The position numbers and the translations under genes were made by a program. From Eshraghiella sp051880035 (lineage in GTDB: Bacteria; Bacillota; Clostridia; Lachnospirales; Lachnospiraceae), in assembly GCA_051880035.1 (NCBI GenBank), contig JBJENE010000049.1, positions 39,237 through 103,236 of the forward strand: a stretch of DNA of 64,000 nt. The letters run 5' to 3'. The notes under the pieces were generated by a model. It was given only the letters and a program-made list of their open reading frames with translations, had not been told where the DNA came from and ran no database searches. Shown here piece by piece: positions 52,966-61,224 of this stretch. Every line of letters begins with the position of its first letter. The stretch's first letter is position 1.

Positions 52966-54336
52966 ATGGCAAAAAAAAGAAGTAATGTAAGAAAATTTGT
53001 CAAAAGACCTTCGATGAATATAGGAGGTTTTATTTTCATATTTATTTTTATTTATCTTGTCATATCAGTAATTATATATATATCCAGAGATAAGACAATT
53101 ATTTATGAAGTCGTTGAAGGTTCTCTTGCAGTAGATAACGAATACCTTGGATTTATCCACCGTAATGAAACACTTGTCACATCCGAATATTCCGGTTCCG
53201 TGAACTATTTTGTCCGCAGCAATGACCATGCGGGAGTCAAAACAGTTATCTGTTCCGTGGATGAGACCGGAAGAGTAGCTGAGCGTATTAAAGAAGAATC
53301 CAAAAAGAGTTTATCCGATTCTGACCTTACCGATATCCGTAATACAATAACTTCCATGAGCGCAGGTTTCTCAAATGATAATTTTTTGGCAACCTACAAT
53401 ACCAGTGAAGATATATCCAACCGTATTTTTGAATTTCAGGCAGGCGACCTGGTGGATAATCTTGACGAATATATTTCAGATACTGACAGCACTGATTTTT
53501 TCCATAAAATCACTCCTGAAGAATCCGGGATTATAATTTATTCGGTTGACGGTTATGAGAATTTTTCTGAAGCCGATTTATCGGAAAAGCTGTTTGACAC
53601 ATCCGAATATAAATCAGATAATCTTTTATCCGAAACAATTATAAATAAAGGCGAACCCATATATAAGCTTATAACGGATGATAATTGGGATATTTATGTA
53701 CAACTTGATGAGACAACCGCAGCGAGACTTCAGGACGATTCCACTGTTTCAATTACTTTCCCTGACATCGGAATCAGTTGTAATGCAGATTTTTCCATTG
53801 TAAAATCAGAGGATTCCTCCTACGGGAAAATATCTCTCAGTAAATATTTACTTAATTTTTCCGATGACCGGTATGTTAAAATCGAATTATCCGAGATAAA
53901 AGCAAGCGGTCTTAAGATTCCTAAATCCGCCGTTTTCAGTAAAAATTCGTACAAGATACCAAAGGAATATCTTTCCGAAAGCAAAACTTTTATCGTCCAA
54001 TATTATAACGAAAAGGGCGAACTTGATATTAAAAGTATTTCACCGTCAATTTACTATGCAGATGATGAGTATTACTATGTTTCTACCAATGATTTTGACA
54101 GTGGGGATACAATAATGCTTGCAAATTCCCAGGATTTATTCGTCGTAGGACCGATTCAGGAAGTTGAAGGCGTATATTGTGTTAATAAAGGATATGCCAT
54201 TTTTAAGGCAATTACAATAATTGACAGCAATGACGAGTACTATATAGCCAGACGAAAAAGTGACTATGGTCTTTCAGCATATGACCAGATTGTACTTGAC
54301 CACACAACAATCAATGAAGACGAAATTATCAACTAG
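52966..54336 (+). CDS. HlyD-like membrane protein upstream of the sepF cluster, 456 aa
   Basis: One N-terminal transmembrane helix (~20-42, IFIFIFIYLVISVIIYIS) after a very basic start (AKKRSNVRKFVKRP), then a mainly beta-strand extracellular part. It resembles proteins annotated as HlyD-family adaptors in Lachnospiraceae. No ABC or outer-membrane partner is nearby, and its steady position before yggS-sepF suggests a cell-envelope or division role. I start at ATG 52966; the AAGG site 13 nt upstream excludes the earlier ATGs. Confidence 0.7.
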   Translation: MAKKRSNVRKFVKRPSMNIGGFIFIFIFIYLVISVIIYISRDKTIIYEVVEGSLAVDNEYLGFIHRNETLVTSEYSGSVNYFVRSNDHAGVKTVICSVDETGRVAERIKEESKKSLSDSDLTDIRNTITSMSAGFSNDNFLATYNTSEDISNRIFEFQAGDLVDNLDEYISDTDSTDFFHKITPEESGIIIYSVDGYENFSEADLSEKLFDTSEYKSDNLLSETIINKGEPIYKLITDDNWDIYVQLDETTAARLQDDSTVSITFPDIGISCNADFSIVKSEDSSYGKISLSKYLLNFSDDRYVKIELSEIKASGLKIPKSAVFSKNSYKIPKEYLSESKTFIVQYYNEKGELDIKSISPSIYYADDEYYYVSTNDFDSGDTIMLANSQDLFVVGPIQEVEGVYCVNKGYAIFKAITIIDSNDEYYIARRKSDYGLSAYDQIVLDHTTINEDEIIN

Positions 54337-54348
54337 GAGAGATTAATC

Positions 54349-55041
54349 ATGTTACAGGATAATTTGAATGAAGTTAAAAAAAGAATTACCGAGGCTGCAG
54401 CCCGTGCCGGACGGAACCCTGATGAAATTACACTTATTGCCGTAAGTAAAACCAAACCCGCAGAAATGGTTAAAGAGATATATGATGCAGGTATTCGTGA
54501 ATTCGGAGAAAATAAAGTGCAGGAGATTACAACCAAATCCGCCATTCTTCCGAATGATATCAACTGGCATATGATAGGCCATCTTCAGAGGAACAAAATT
54601 AAACAGGTAATTGATAAAGTAAGTCTGATTCATTCCGTGGATTCCATGCGTCTTGCAGAAATGATAAGTTCGGAGGCGGTCAAAAAAAACATTACCGTTT
54701 CAATCCTTCTTGAGGTAAATATTGCCAACGAAGAAACTAAATTCGGTTTTAAAAAAGACGAAGTGATACAGCTTTTCCCGGAAATAGCAGCTCTTCCCAA
54801 CATATTTGTCAGAGGACTAATGACAAGTGCCCCTATTGTAGACAATCCGGAAGACAACCGCCAATATTTTCGTGAATTACACCAATTATGTGTTGACTTA
54901 AAAGCCAAAAACATTGATAATACAAGTATGGATTACCTGTCAATGGGAATGACGGGCGATTATGAAGTTGCAATAGAAGAGGGCGCTACACATGTTCGTG
55001 TAGGAACAGCTATATTCGGTGCCAGAGAATATAATATATAA
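54349..55041 (+). CDS. yggS: YggS-family PLP-binding protein (PLP homeostasis), 230 aa
   Basis: Alanine-racemase-like TIM-barrel, non-catalytic PLP carrier. PLP lysine in LIAVSKTKP, then FGENKVQE, WHMIGHLQRNK, LLEVNIANEETKFGF, LSMGMTGDYEVAIEEGATHVRVGTAIFG. Classic first gene of the yggS-sepF-ylmH cluster. Confidence 0.95.
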   Translation: MLQDNLNEVKKRITEAAARAGRNPDEITLIAVSKTKPAEMVKEIYDAGIREFGENKVQEITTKSAILPNDINWHMIGHLQRNKIKQVIDKVSLIHSVDSMRLAEMISSEAVKKNITVSILLEVNIANEETKFGFKKDEVIQLFPEIAALPNIFVRGLMTSAPIVDNPEDNRQYFRELHQLCVDLKAKNIDNTSMDYLSMGMTGDYEVAIEEGATHVRVGTAIFGAREYNI

Positions 55042-55054
55042 GAAGGAGATCAAA

Positions 55055-55651
55055 ATGGGTTTTATAGATAATTTTCTCGATAAAATGAAACTGGGCAGTA
55101 ATTACGAGGATGACGATGACTACGAAGGATATGATGATGTAGATGAAGAGGATGACGATGATGAAGAGGATGTTGTTTCTTCCAGAAGAATATCTCGCAA
55201 ATCCGCACCCGAATCAAATGTATCTTCCTTTACAAGTGATGAACCTGAGGATGATGAGCAGCCTGTAAGAGCTTCCAAGCCTAAGGTTACCAAGATTCCT
55301 AGAAGCAGCAGCCGTTCATCCCGTTCCAATTCCAAAGTTATAAGCATGCAGGAGAAGAGAGAGAATATGGAAGTATGTGTATTTAAACCTACCAATATGG
55401 AGGATGCAAAAGAACTTGCGGAAACACTTATGAGCGGAATTCCGGTAATACTTAATCTTGATGGTATTGATGCCGACCTGGCACAGAGAATTTCCGACTT
55501 TACATCCGGTGCAACTTATTCACTTCACGGAAATCTCAAAAAGATTTCAAGCTATATTTTCTTAGCTACTCCTGAAGCCGTTAATATTTCAGGAGATGTG
55601 GAAGAGTACGCAACCGGAAGCATTTACGGTTCCTCAAATTCCATATATTAA
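55055..55651 (+). CDS. sepF: Cell division protein SepF, 198 aa
   Basis: Membrane anchor of FtsZ. N-terminal amphipathic helix (GFIDNFLDKMKLG), a long acidic then Ser/Arg-rich linker (~20-100, with runs of Asp/Glu), and the compact C-terminal SepF domain (VCVFKPTNMEDAKELAETLMSG, VILNLDGID, DFTSGATYSL). The linker is longer than in Bacillus. Start ATG 55055 has AAGGAG 7 nt upstream. Confidence 0.94.
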   Translation: MGFIDNFLDKMKLGSNYEDDDDYEGYDDVDEEDDDDEEDVVSSRRISRKSAPESNVSSFTSDEPEDDEQPVRASKPKVTKIPRSSSRSSRSNSKVISMQEKRENMEVCVFKPTNMEDAKELAETLMSGIPVILNLDGIDADLAQRISDFTSGATYSLHGNLKKISSYIFLATPEAVNISGDVEEYATGSIYGSSNSIY

Positions 55652-55652
55652 T

Positions 55653-56450
55653 ATGAGTTCCGTTAGAGATAATACATCAGAAGACAGACTAATCCATAAC
55701 AGATTGCTTGACAGTGCCAACACCTGTTACCAAAGGAATATTCCCGTTGCTACGGATTTTCTTGATCTTCACAAACAGACATTATTTGAAACAACAGTAA
55801 TTAAGGAGCTGCCACCCGTATGCCATATAGCTATGGGTGGCTATGATATTGCCGAAAGGAAGATTATTCTTTTTCTTCCGTATGAGGGAGCGCCTTACAC
55901 AACTCCCTACGACATTATCAAAATAATTCCCGCCACACCAAAGTTTTCTGAAGAATTAACTCACAGAGACTTTATGGGTGCGGTTATGAATCTCGGTATA
56001 TCCAGAGACAAGCTTGGTGACATAATACTTTGTAACAATTCTTCCGGTCATGACCGCGAAGTTACTGCGTATTTATTCTGCCGGACCACCGTAACTGATT
56101 ATATATTACAGAATCTCTCCACGGTAAAGCATACTGTTGTAAATGTTTCCGTGATAGATAGTCCTGATTTTGACTATACACCCGAATATACGGAAATCAT
56201 TAACAGTGTTGCTTCAATTCGTCTGGATGCCGTTATTTCGCTTGGATTCGGCAGTTCAAGAAGCCACCTTATTTCTTATATAGAAGAAGGTAAAGTTGCC
56301 GTAAACGGGCGGATTATCACATCTAATGCATATAATATAAAAGAGAACGACATAATTTCAGTCCGTGGTCTTGGTAAAATCAGATTTGCCGGAACGGTTT
56401 CTACTACGAAAAAAGGCAGAATTATGGTTCGCATCCACAAATTTATATAA
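55653..56450 (+). CDS. ylmH: YlmH-family S4-domain RNA-binding protein, 265 aa
   Basis: Recognisable YlmH N-terminal region (VATDFLDLHKQ, GGYDIAERKIILFLP), central RDFMGAVMNLGISRDKLGDI and C-terminal S4 domain (VASIRLDAVISLGFGSSRSHLISYIEEGKVAVNG). Homologues act in ribosome-associated quality control and translation. ATG 55653 lies 1 nt after the sepF stop with no separate ribosome binding site, implying coupling. ylmG and divIVA, common in this cluster, are absent. Confidence 0.88.
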   Translation: MSSVRDNTSEDRLIHNRLLDSANTCYQRNIPVATDFLDLHKQTLFETTVIKELPPVCHIAMGGYDIAERKIILFLPYEGAPYTTPYDIIKIIPATPKFSEELTHRDFMGAVMNLGISRDKLGDIILCNNSSGHDREVTAYLFCRTTVTDYILQNLSTVKHTVVNVSVIDSPDFDYTPEYTEIINSVASIRLDAVISLGFGSSRSHLISYIEEGKVAVNGRIITSNAYNIKENDIISVRGLGKIRFAGTVSTTKKGRIMVRIHKFI

Positions 56451-56474
56451 AACTATAATTATAAAGAGGTAAAT

Positions 56475-57008
56475 ATGAAAAAAATACGAAGCTATATTAT
56501 TGCCGTCTTATCTCTGGCATTACTTATATTTATTGATCAGATTACAAAACATCTTTCATATGTATATCTGTCCGACAGAAAAGAGCCTTATACCCTGATA
56601 AAGAATGTACTGAATCTTACCTATCTTCAGAACGATGGGGCAGCGTGGGGAATGCTTTCCGGAAGACAGTGGTTTTTTATAATTCTGACGGTATTAATGG
56701 TAGTAGTTATCGCATATGTGTATATCAAAACTCCCCGTAACTCAAAATATTTTCCGTTAAGAGCAACACTCATAGCGCTTGAAGCGGGAGCAATAGGCAA
56801 TCTTATTGACCGGGTTATATTTAGATATGTAAGAGATTTCATTGAACTTGCTTTCATTGATTTTCCTGTATTTAATTTTGCCGATATATGTGTTTCTGTA
56901 TCCATGGTTGTATTAATTATTCTTATATTCTTCGTATATAGAGGAAAAAACGATTTTGCATTCTTAAGATTTTCAGGCAAAGGAACCAATCATGACAACG
57001 AACAATAA
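56475..57008 (+). CDS. lspA: Lipoprotein signal peptidase (SPase II), 177 aa
   Basis: Membrane aspartyl protease cleaving prolipoproteins. Four TM helices; catalytic Asp pair in GNLIDRVIFRYVRDFIEL and FPVFNFADICVSV. NDGAAWGML supplies the conserved Asn region. Overlaps the rluD start by 17 nt. Confidence 0.95.
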   Translation: MKKIRSYIIAVLSLALLIFIDQITKHLSYVYLSDRKEPYTLIKNVLNLTYLQNDGAAWGMLSGRQWFFIILTVLMVVVIAYVYIKTPRNSKYFPLRATLIALEAGAIGNLIDRVIFRYVRDFIELAFIDFPVFNFADICVSVSMVVLIILIFFVYRGKNDFAFLRFSGKGTNHDNEQ

Positions 57009-57933
57009 TCAGGAACTTTTTGAAGATACTTTTGAATTTTATATTACAGAACAAAATGAAGGTGAGCGTATCGATAAGTATTTATCAGATATGCTTTCTT
57101 CTTATTCCCGTTCATATCTGCAGAAACTTATCGGTGATGGGTTTGTTCTGGTTAACAATAATATTATTAAAGCAAACTACAGGCTTTCAAAAGACAATAT
57201 TGTTACGGTAAATATTCCTTTCCCGAAAGAGTTGTCAATTACACCTGAAAATATTAATTTAGATATAATTTATGAAGATGAGGATATAATTTTAATAAAT
57301 AAACCTAAAGGCATGGTTGTACATCCTGCAGCCGGACATTATGAACACACTCTTGTAAACGCGCTTTTATATCACTGCAAAGGGCAGTTATCCGGTATTA
57401 ACGGTGTAATGCGTCCCGGTATTGTCCACCGAATCGATATGAATACAACAGGCATTATTGTTGCATGCAAAACCGATATTGCACATCTTTCCCTTGCCGA
57501 GCAGTTAAAAGAGCATAGTATTACCAGATATTATTATGCAATATGTCATAATCCGTTTAAGGAATTACACGGTACAATTGATGCACCCATAGGAAGGCAT
57601 CCTACAGACCGTAAAAAAATGTCCATAAATAATATTCACGGTAAAAATGCGGTTACCCACTATGAAGTTTTAGAAAATTTTCAAAAATACTCATATATAA
57701 AATGCCGTCTTGAGACCGGTAGGACACATCAGATCCGTGTGCACATGGCAAGTATTTCCCACCCTCTGCTGGGTGATGATGTATACTGTAGCATAAAATC
57801 ACCTTTTTCTCTTCAAGGTCAGACACTTCATGCCGGAGTTTTAGGTTTTGTCCATCCACGGACAGGAAAATATATTGAGTTTTCTGCACCGTTACCTGAA
57901 TATTTTCAGAAAATTTTAAACATTCTGAAATAG
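56992..57933 (+). CDS. rluD: RluD-family rRNA pseudouridine synthase, 313 aa
   Basis: N-terminal S4 domain (~18-70; RIDKYLSDML, SYLQKLIGDGFVLVNN) and RluA-type catalytic domain with active-site Asp in PGIVHRIDMNTTGIIVA (family HRLDxxTSG, here Thr-Gly). GRTHQIRVHMA and LLGDDVYC are typical. Exact site(s) modified in 23S rRNA not deducible. Confidence 0.93.
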   Translation: MTTNNNQELFEDTFEFYITEQNEGERIDKYLSDMLSSYSRSYLQKLIGDGFVLVNNNIIKANYRLSKDNIVTVNIPFPKELSITPENINLDIIYEDEDIILINKPKGMVVHPAAGHYEHTLVNALLYHCKGQLSGINGVMRPGIVHRIDMNTTGIIVACKTDIAHLSLAEQLKEHSITRYYYAICHNPFKELHGTIDAPIGRHPTDRKKMSINNIHGKNAVTHYEVLENFQKYSYIKCRLETGRTHQIRVHMASISHPLLGDDVYCSIKSPFSLQGQTLHAGVLGFVHPRTGKYIEFSAPLPEYFQKILNILK

Positions 57934-57962
57934 TTGTTCGAGAATTTATTTTGTGCTATAAT
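57934..57962 (+). promoter_or_regulatory. SigA promoter upstream of the cytidylate-kinase-like gene
   Basis: TTGTTC (57934-57939), 17-nt spacer, TATAAT (57957-57962). A small hairpin AGGCG (57978)/CGCCT (57999) lies in the leader. Confidence 0.6.
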
Positions 57963-58038
57963 ATATATAAATAAACAAGGCGGTACTTCTGTATTAAACG
58001 CCTGATTTATTACTTTTATGAACCCGGAGGTAATGTAT

Positions 58039-58680
58039 ATGGACGAACGCTTTGTAATTACAATCGGAAGGGAGTACGGCAGCGGCGGAAGACAGATCGG
58101 AATAAGGCTTGCCGACGAACTGGGTATTAAATGCTACGATAAGGAGCTGCTTGCAATAGCAGCGAAAGAGAGCGGTATTTCTGAAGAATTATTTAAAAAT
58201 CACGATGAAAGGCCTACCAACAGCTTTTTATACTCATTGGTAATGGATACTTATTCACTTGGGTATTCTACTTCATCATTTATTGATATGCCGTTGAACC
58301 AGCGTGTTTTCATGGCTCAATATGATGCAATCAAAAAGCTTGCGGATAGTGAATCATGTGTTATTGTAGGAAGATGTGCAGATTATGCCTTAAAGGAGCA
58401 TCCAAATTGTATTTCCGTATTTATTAAGGCTGATATAGAAGCCAGAGTTAAGCGCATAATGCGTCTTTACGAATACAAAGAAGATAAAGCACGGGACTTA
58501 ATCATTAAGACAGATAAAAAACGTGCCAATTATTATAATTTCTATTCAAACAAAAAATGGGCTGATTCCCGCAGTTATGATTTATGCCTTGACAGCAGTT
58601 CGCTGGGAATTGACGGCTCTGTGAAACTAATAAAGGAATATGTAGATATGCGACTGCATTTCCCTAATAAAGGAATCTGA
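58039..58680 (+). CDS. Cytidylate kinase-like family protein, 213 aa
   Basis: P-loop nucleotide kinase of the AAA_26 (cytidylate kinase-like) type: GREYGSGGRQIGIRLADELGIKCYDKELL, VIVGRCADYALKEHPNCISVFI and RANYYNFYSNKKWAD. Common in Clostridia in addition to a true cmk; substrate unproven. I use ATG 58039, 8 nt after GGAGG (58026-58030), over upstream in-frame ATGs 58018 and 58033. Confidence 0.85.
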   Translation: MDERFVITIGREYGSGGRQIGIRLADELGIKCYDKELLAIAAKESGISEELFKNHDERPTNSFLYSLVMDTYSLGYSTSSFIDMPLNQRVFMAQYDAIKKLADSESCVIVGRCADYALKEHPNCISVFIKADIEARVKRIMRLYEYKEDKARDLIIKTDKKRANYYNFYSNKKWADSRSYDLCLDSSSLGIDGSVKLIKEYVDMRLHFPNKGI

Positions 58681-58682
58681 TT

Positions 58683-59900
58683 ATGATATATACATCCAAA
58701 AAGAAAGGTTTTCTGGACTTTTTAAAAACAGGTAACTGGAAATATTATACAGCTTTTTTTGTTTTGTTTATTGCTATAATTGCAGTAATTATAACAATAA
58801 GTGTCCGTAGTTCCAAACATACCTCCGATCCTTCAGAAACAGATTTGGCCGACAACTCCAATACATCTGAGACGATGGAAGAGTATGTCTCACAGCGCGG
58901 AAAATACAAAATCTGCATTAATACAGCAAATTTCCAGATAACTGCATATAGTTGGAATAACGAAACAGAAGTATTTAAAGATACTCCTGACCGTTATATG
59001 GAAGCCGCTTTTTTGATGTTTGAACCAGGCTCATATGAAGCAGATTCCAATGTTTCATACAAAAATACATGGATTAAGAATGAGGACAACAGCTATTACA
59101 GGTATGTAACCGATTTGGGAAATGGCTTTATTTTCCATTCCGCCTCATATAATACCATGAATGACAAGAATTCCTTGGTTGTCTCTGACTACGAATCAAT
59201 AGGAGGTACATCATCCTCACCGGGAATAACGCTTCAAATATCAGATGCGAAATGGATTTATGAAAATTGTTCTCTCGACTCAATCGTATATGTGTATAAC
59301 GATGAAACCGAAGAAGTTTCCACAGATCTTATAAAAGTTATTGATATTCCAAACGGAATCACCTGGGACCCTACAGATACTTCAGCCGGCTCACCATGGT
59401 GCCAGAGCCATGTTGAAAAACTTACAAGCCAGCCTGAAATTTCTGTTACGGAAGGAACTCCGGATTCAGTTATATTATCTTATGCAAAAGCCTACGATAA
59501 CAATAATCTGGATGTTTCCGCAAATATATATATCACAGGCGGTTATAACCTTAACAAAGCAGGAGAGTATTCGATTACTTACAATATTTCAGATATTTAT
59601 GGTAATACCCTTCGCTCAGTTTCCAAATTAACAGTAAATGTTCCGGATGAAACGAATGACACTGAATCCACAGATGTAATTTCATCGGAATCCGATAGTA
59701 CCGTTAATGAACAGACTACAGCTGACACAAGTACGACAGGTGCAACAGAAAGTAGTATTTCAGAGGAACAATCAACCGTTATCGAAGAAACGACTGCAAC
59801 ACCTTCAGAAACAGCATCAGCAGAACAAACAATACCGGAAACCACAGAATCGCCATCTGAATCTGAAGAAGATGTCACGATAGAAGATAATAATATGTAA
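58683..59900 (+). CDS. Surface protein with Ig-like (DUF5011-type) domain and Thr/Ser/Glu-rich tail, 405 aa
   Basis: N-terminal basic stretch and TM anchor (~20-42), an extracellular region of ~200 residues with no recognised family, then an Ig-like segment (NNLDVSANIYITGGYNLNKAGEYSITYNI, DIYGNTLRSVSKLTVNV) similar to DUF5011/Big_3 repeats. The last ~85 residues are low-complexity Thr/Ser/Glu (TESSISEEQSTVIEETTATP and like), with no LPxTG. It begins 2 nt after the kinase-like gene and converges on the recombinase. Function unknown. Confidence 0.7.
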   Translation: MIYTSKKKGFLDFLKTGNWKYYTAFFVLFIAIIAVIITISVRSSKHTSDPSETDLADNSNTSETMEEYVSQRGKYKICINTANFQITAYSWNNETEVFKDTPDRYMEAAFLMFEPGSYEADSNVSYKNTWIKNEDNSYYRYVTDLGNGFIFHSASYNTMNDKNSLVVSDYESIGGTSSSPGITLQISDAKWIYENCSLDSIVYVYNDETEEVSTDLIKVIDIPNGITWDPTDTSAGSPWCQSHVEKLTSQPEISVTEGTPDSVILSYAKAYDNNNLDVSANIYITGGYNLNKAGEYSITYNISDIYGNTLRSVSKLTVNVPDETNDTESTDVISSESDSTVNEQTTADTSTTGATESSISEEQSTVIEETTATPSETASAEQTIPETTESPSESEEDVTIEDNNM

Positions 59901-59906
59901 CGGAAG

Positions 59907-60956
59907 TTAATCTTCCCGTAATTTAACTTTATTTCTCGCCATCATGCGTCGTTCTTCTTCAATTGCGGCATAATGCTTTTTGGTTGTATTTACATCATGA
60001 TGTCCCAGTACATCTGCAACAAGATAAATATCACCGGTCTCCCTGTAAAGAGAAGTACCATATGTGCTTCTCAATTTATGGGGAGTTATTTTTTTAAGCG
60101 GAGTAGCAATTCCGGCATATTTTTTGACAAGTATTTCCACACTTCTGACAGTTATACGGCTGTTTCTGTTAGATAAAAACAGTGCATTTTCGTGCCCTTT
60201 AACAGGTGTTTTTCCTTTTCTTTCAACCATATATTCCTGTAAAGCCTTTTCAACCTCATCACCAAAATAAACATAGGCTTCGTATCCGCCTTTTCGAACA
60301 ATTTTTATTCTTGAATTATCAAAATCCACATCTTTAATATCCAGACCGATACATTCAGAAATACGGATACCCGTTCCAAGCAGGAGAGTAAGTATGGCAA
60401 CATCCCTTATTTTAAGCTGTTCATGGCATTGAAGCTGTTTTTTGGTCATGCCCTGACCGCTTTCTGCAGTATCAAGCAATTCTACAACTTCATTAGGTTC
60501 AAGACGCACAATCGCCTTATCGTGCAATTTAGGCATACTAACCTGTAAAACCGGATTTTCGTCTATCATTCTGTTTTTGTGATAATAATTATACATGGAA
60601 CGGAGAGCAGACAACTTACGTTTTATTGCACGCTCGTCATTTGTATAAGTTTTTCCGTCTTTTTCGTAATATTTTAAATATTCCAGATACTCCTCAATAT
60701 CAAATGATTTAATCTGCGTTAAAATTGAAAAAGGAAAATCATGTATATCGATATTTTTACATGCAGGATTATTTTCATGCAGATATTCAAAAAAAGTTTT
60801 TAAATCAATTGCATAAGCAATTCTGGTTCTGGGTGCATTTACATATTCAACACCTCTGAAATATGTAACAAGAAACGCCGGGAGCTGTTTTTGCAGTTCA
60901 CGAAGTTTAATTGTTGCCTGTTGTTTTTCTTTTTCATGATAACTAAGATCTGCCAT
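59907..60956 (-). CDS. Tyrosine recombinase, XerS/XerC type, 349 aa
   Basis: All catalytic residues are visible: Arg in GTGIRISECIGLD, Lys in RKGGYEAYVYF, His-x-x-Arg in TPHKLRSTYGT, His in DVLGHHDVNTT and the nucleophile Tyr in TKKHYAAIEEE. The N-terminal core-binding domain (LPAFLVTYF, DLKTFFEYLHE, IEEYLEYLKYY) recalls streptococcal XerS, which resolves chromosome dimers alone. Codon use is host-like, unlike the T-rich DNA beyond. Start ATG at 60956 (complement), with AAGGAA 11-12 nt upstream on the - strand. A dif-like palindrome begins ~90 nt upstream. Alternative: a prophage integrase. Confidence 0.85.
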   Translation of the reverse strand: MADLSYHEKEKQQATIKLRELQKQLPAFLVTYFRGVEYVNAPRTRIAYAIDLKTFFEYLHENNPACKNIDIHDFPFSILTQIKSFDIEEYLEYLKYYEKDGKTYTNDERAIKRKLSALRSMYNYYHKNRMIDENPVLQVSMPKLHDKAIVRLEPNEVVELLDTAESGQGMTKKQLQCHEQLKIRDVAILTLLLGTGIRISECIGLDIKDVDFDNSRIKIVRKGGYEAYVYFGDEVEKALQEYMVERKGKTPVKGHENALFLSNRNSRITVRSVEILVKKYAGIATPLKKITPHKLRSTYGTSLYRETGDIYLVADVLGHHDVNTTKKHYAAIEEERRMMARNKVKLRED

Positions 60957-61001
60957 AATACATATAATTCCTTTCATTTTGTTAATTCCCAAGTGGCGAA
61001 A

Positions 61002-61019
61002 GAGCGATACGGAGCGATA
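61002..61019. repeat. Tandem iteron-like repeat GAGCGATA
   Basis: GAGCGATA at 61002-61009 and again at 61012-61019, centres 10 bp apart (one helical turn), next to the large palindrome. Could be a protein-binding pair for the recombinase, a phage repressor or a replication initiator. Confidence 0.5.
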
Positions 61020-61020
61020 T

Positions 61021-61105
61021 TTGTAATTTCGCTAAACTCAGGATGTTTTTCAAAGTGTTTTGTATTTTAAACATTTTGAAAAATGAAAGTTTAGCGAAGT
61101 TACAA
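61021..61105 (+). other. Nested palindrome with dif-like core: Xer site and/or ssDNA hairpin
   Basis: Outer arms TTGTAATTTCGCTAAACT (61021-61038) and AGTTTAGCGAAGTTACAA (61088-61105) differ from perfect complementarity at one position. Inner arms TTTTTCAAAGTGTTT (61046-61060) and AAACATTTTGAAAAA (61069-61083) also differ at one, with an 8-nt spacer (61061-61068). On the + strand both deviations are G-T wobble pairs, so the + strand folds into an 18-bp plus 15-bp hairpin. The inner unit has the size and shape of a tyrosine-recombinase core site, and it lies just upstream of the XerS-like gene, as difSL does in streptococci. Confidence 0.6.
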
Positions 61106-61136
61106 CCGGGCTTCACATCAAATTTTTATAACCAGA

Positions 61137-61180
61137 AGAATACACCTTTTCATTGGGGAATGGAGGTGTATTCTTTTTTT
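61137..61180 (+). terminator. Intrinsic terminator before the first phage-like gene
   Basis: AGAATACACCT (61137-61147) pairs perfectly with AGGTGTATTCT (61164-61174), with an inner CATT/AATG stem, then seven T's (61174-61180). ACCAGAAG (61131-61138) and CTTCTGGT (61186-61193) form an outer stem that overlaps it, so an alternative fold exists. No gene on the + strand precedes it in the gap. Confidence 0.8.
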
Positions 61181-61224
61181 GTTGTCTTCTGGTAACATTA
61201 TATATTTTTTTGGAGGTTTTTACA

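Noticed and set aside
59907..60956. Calling the recombinase a dedicated phage integrase
   Set aside because: Host-like codon use, XerS-like N-terminal domain and position outside the T-rich block favour a chromosomal Xer protein; not excluded.
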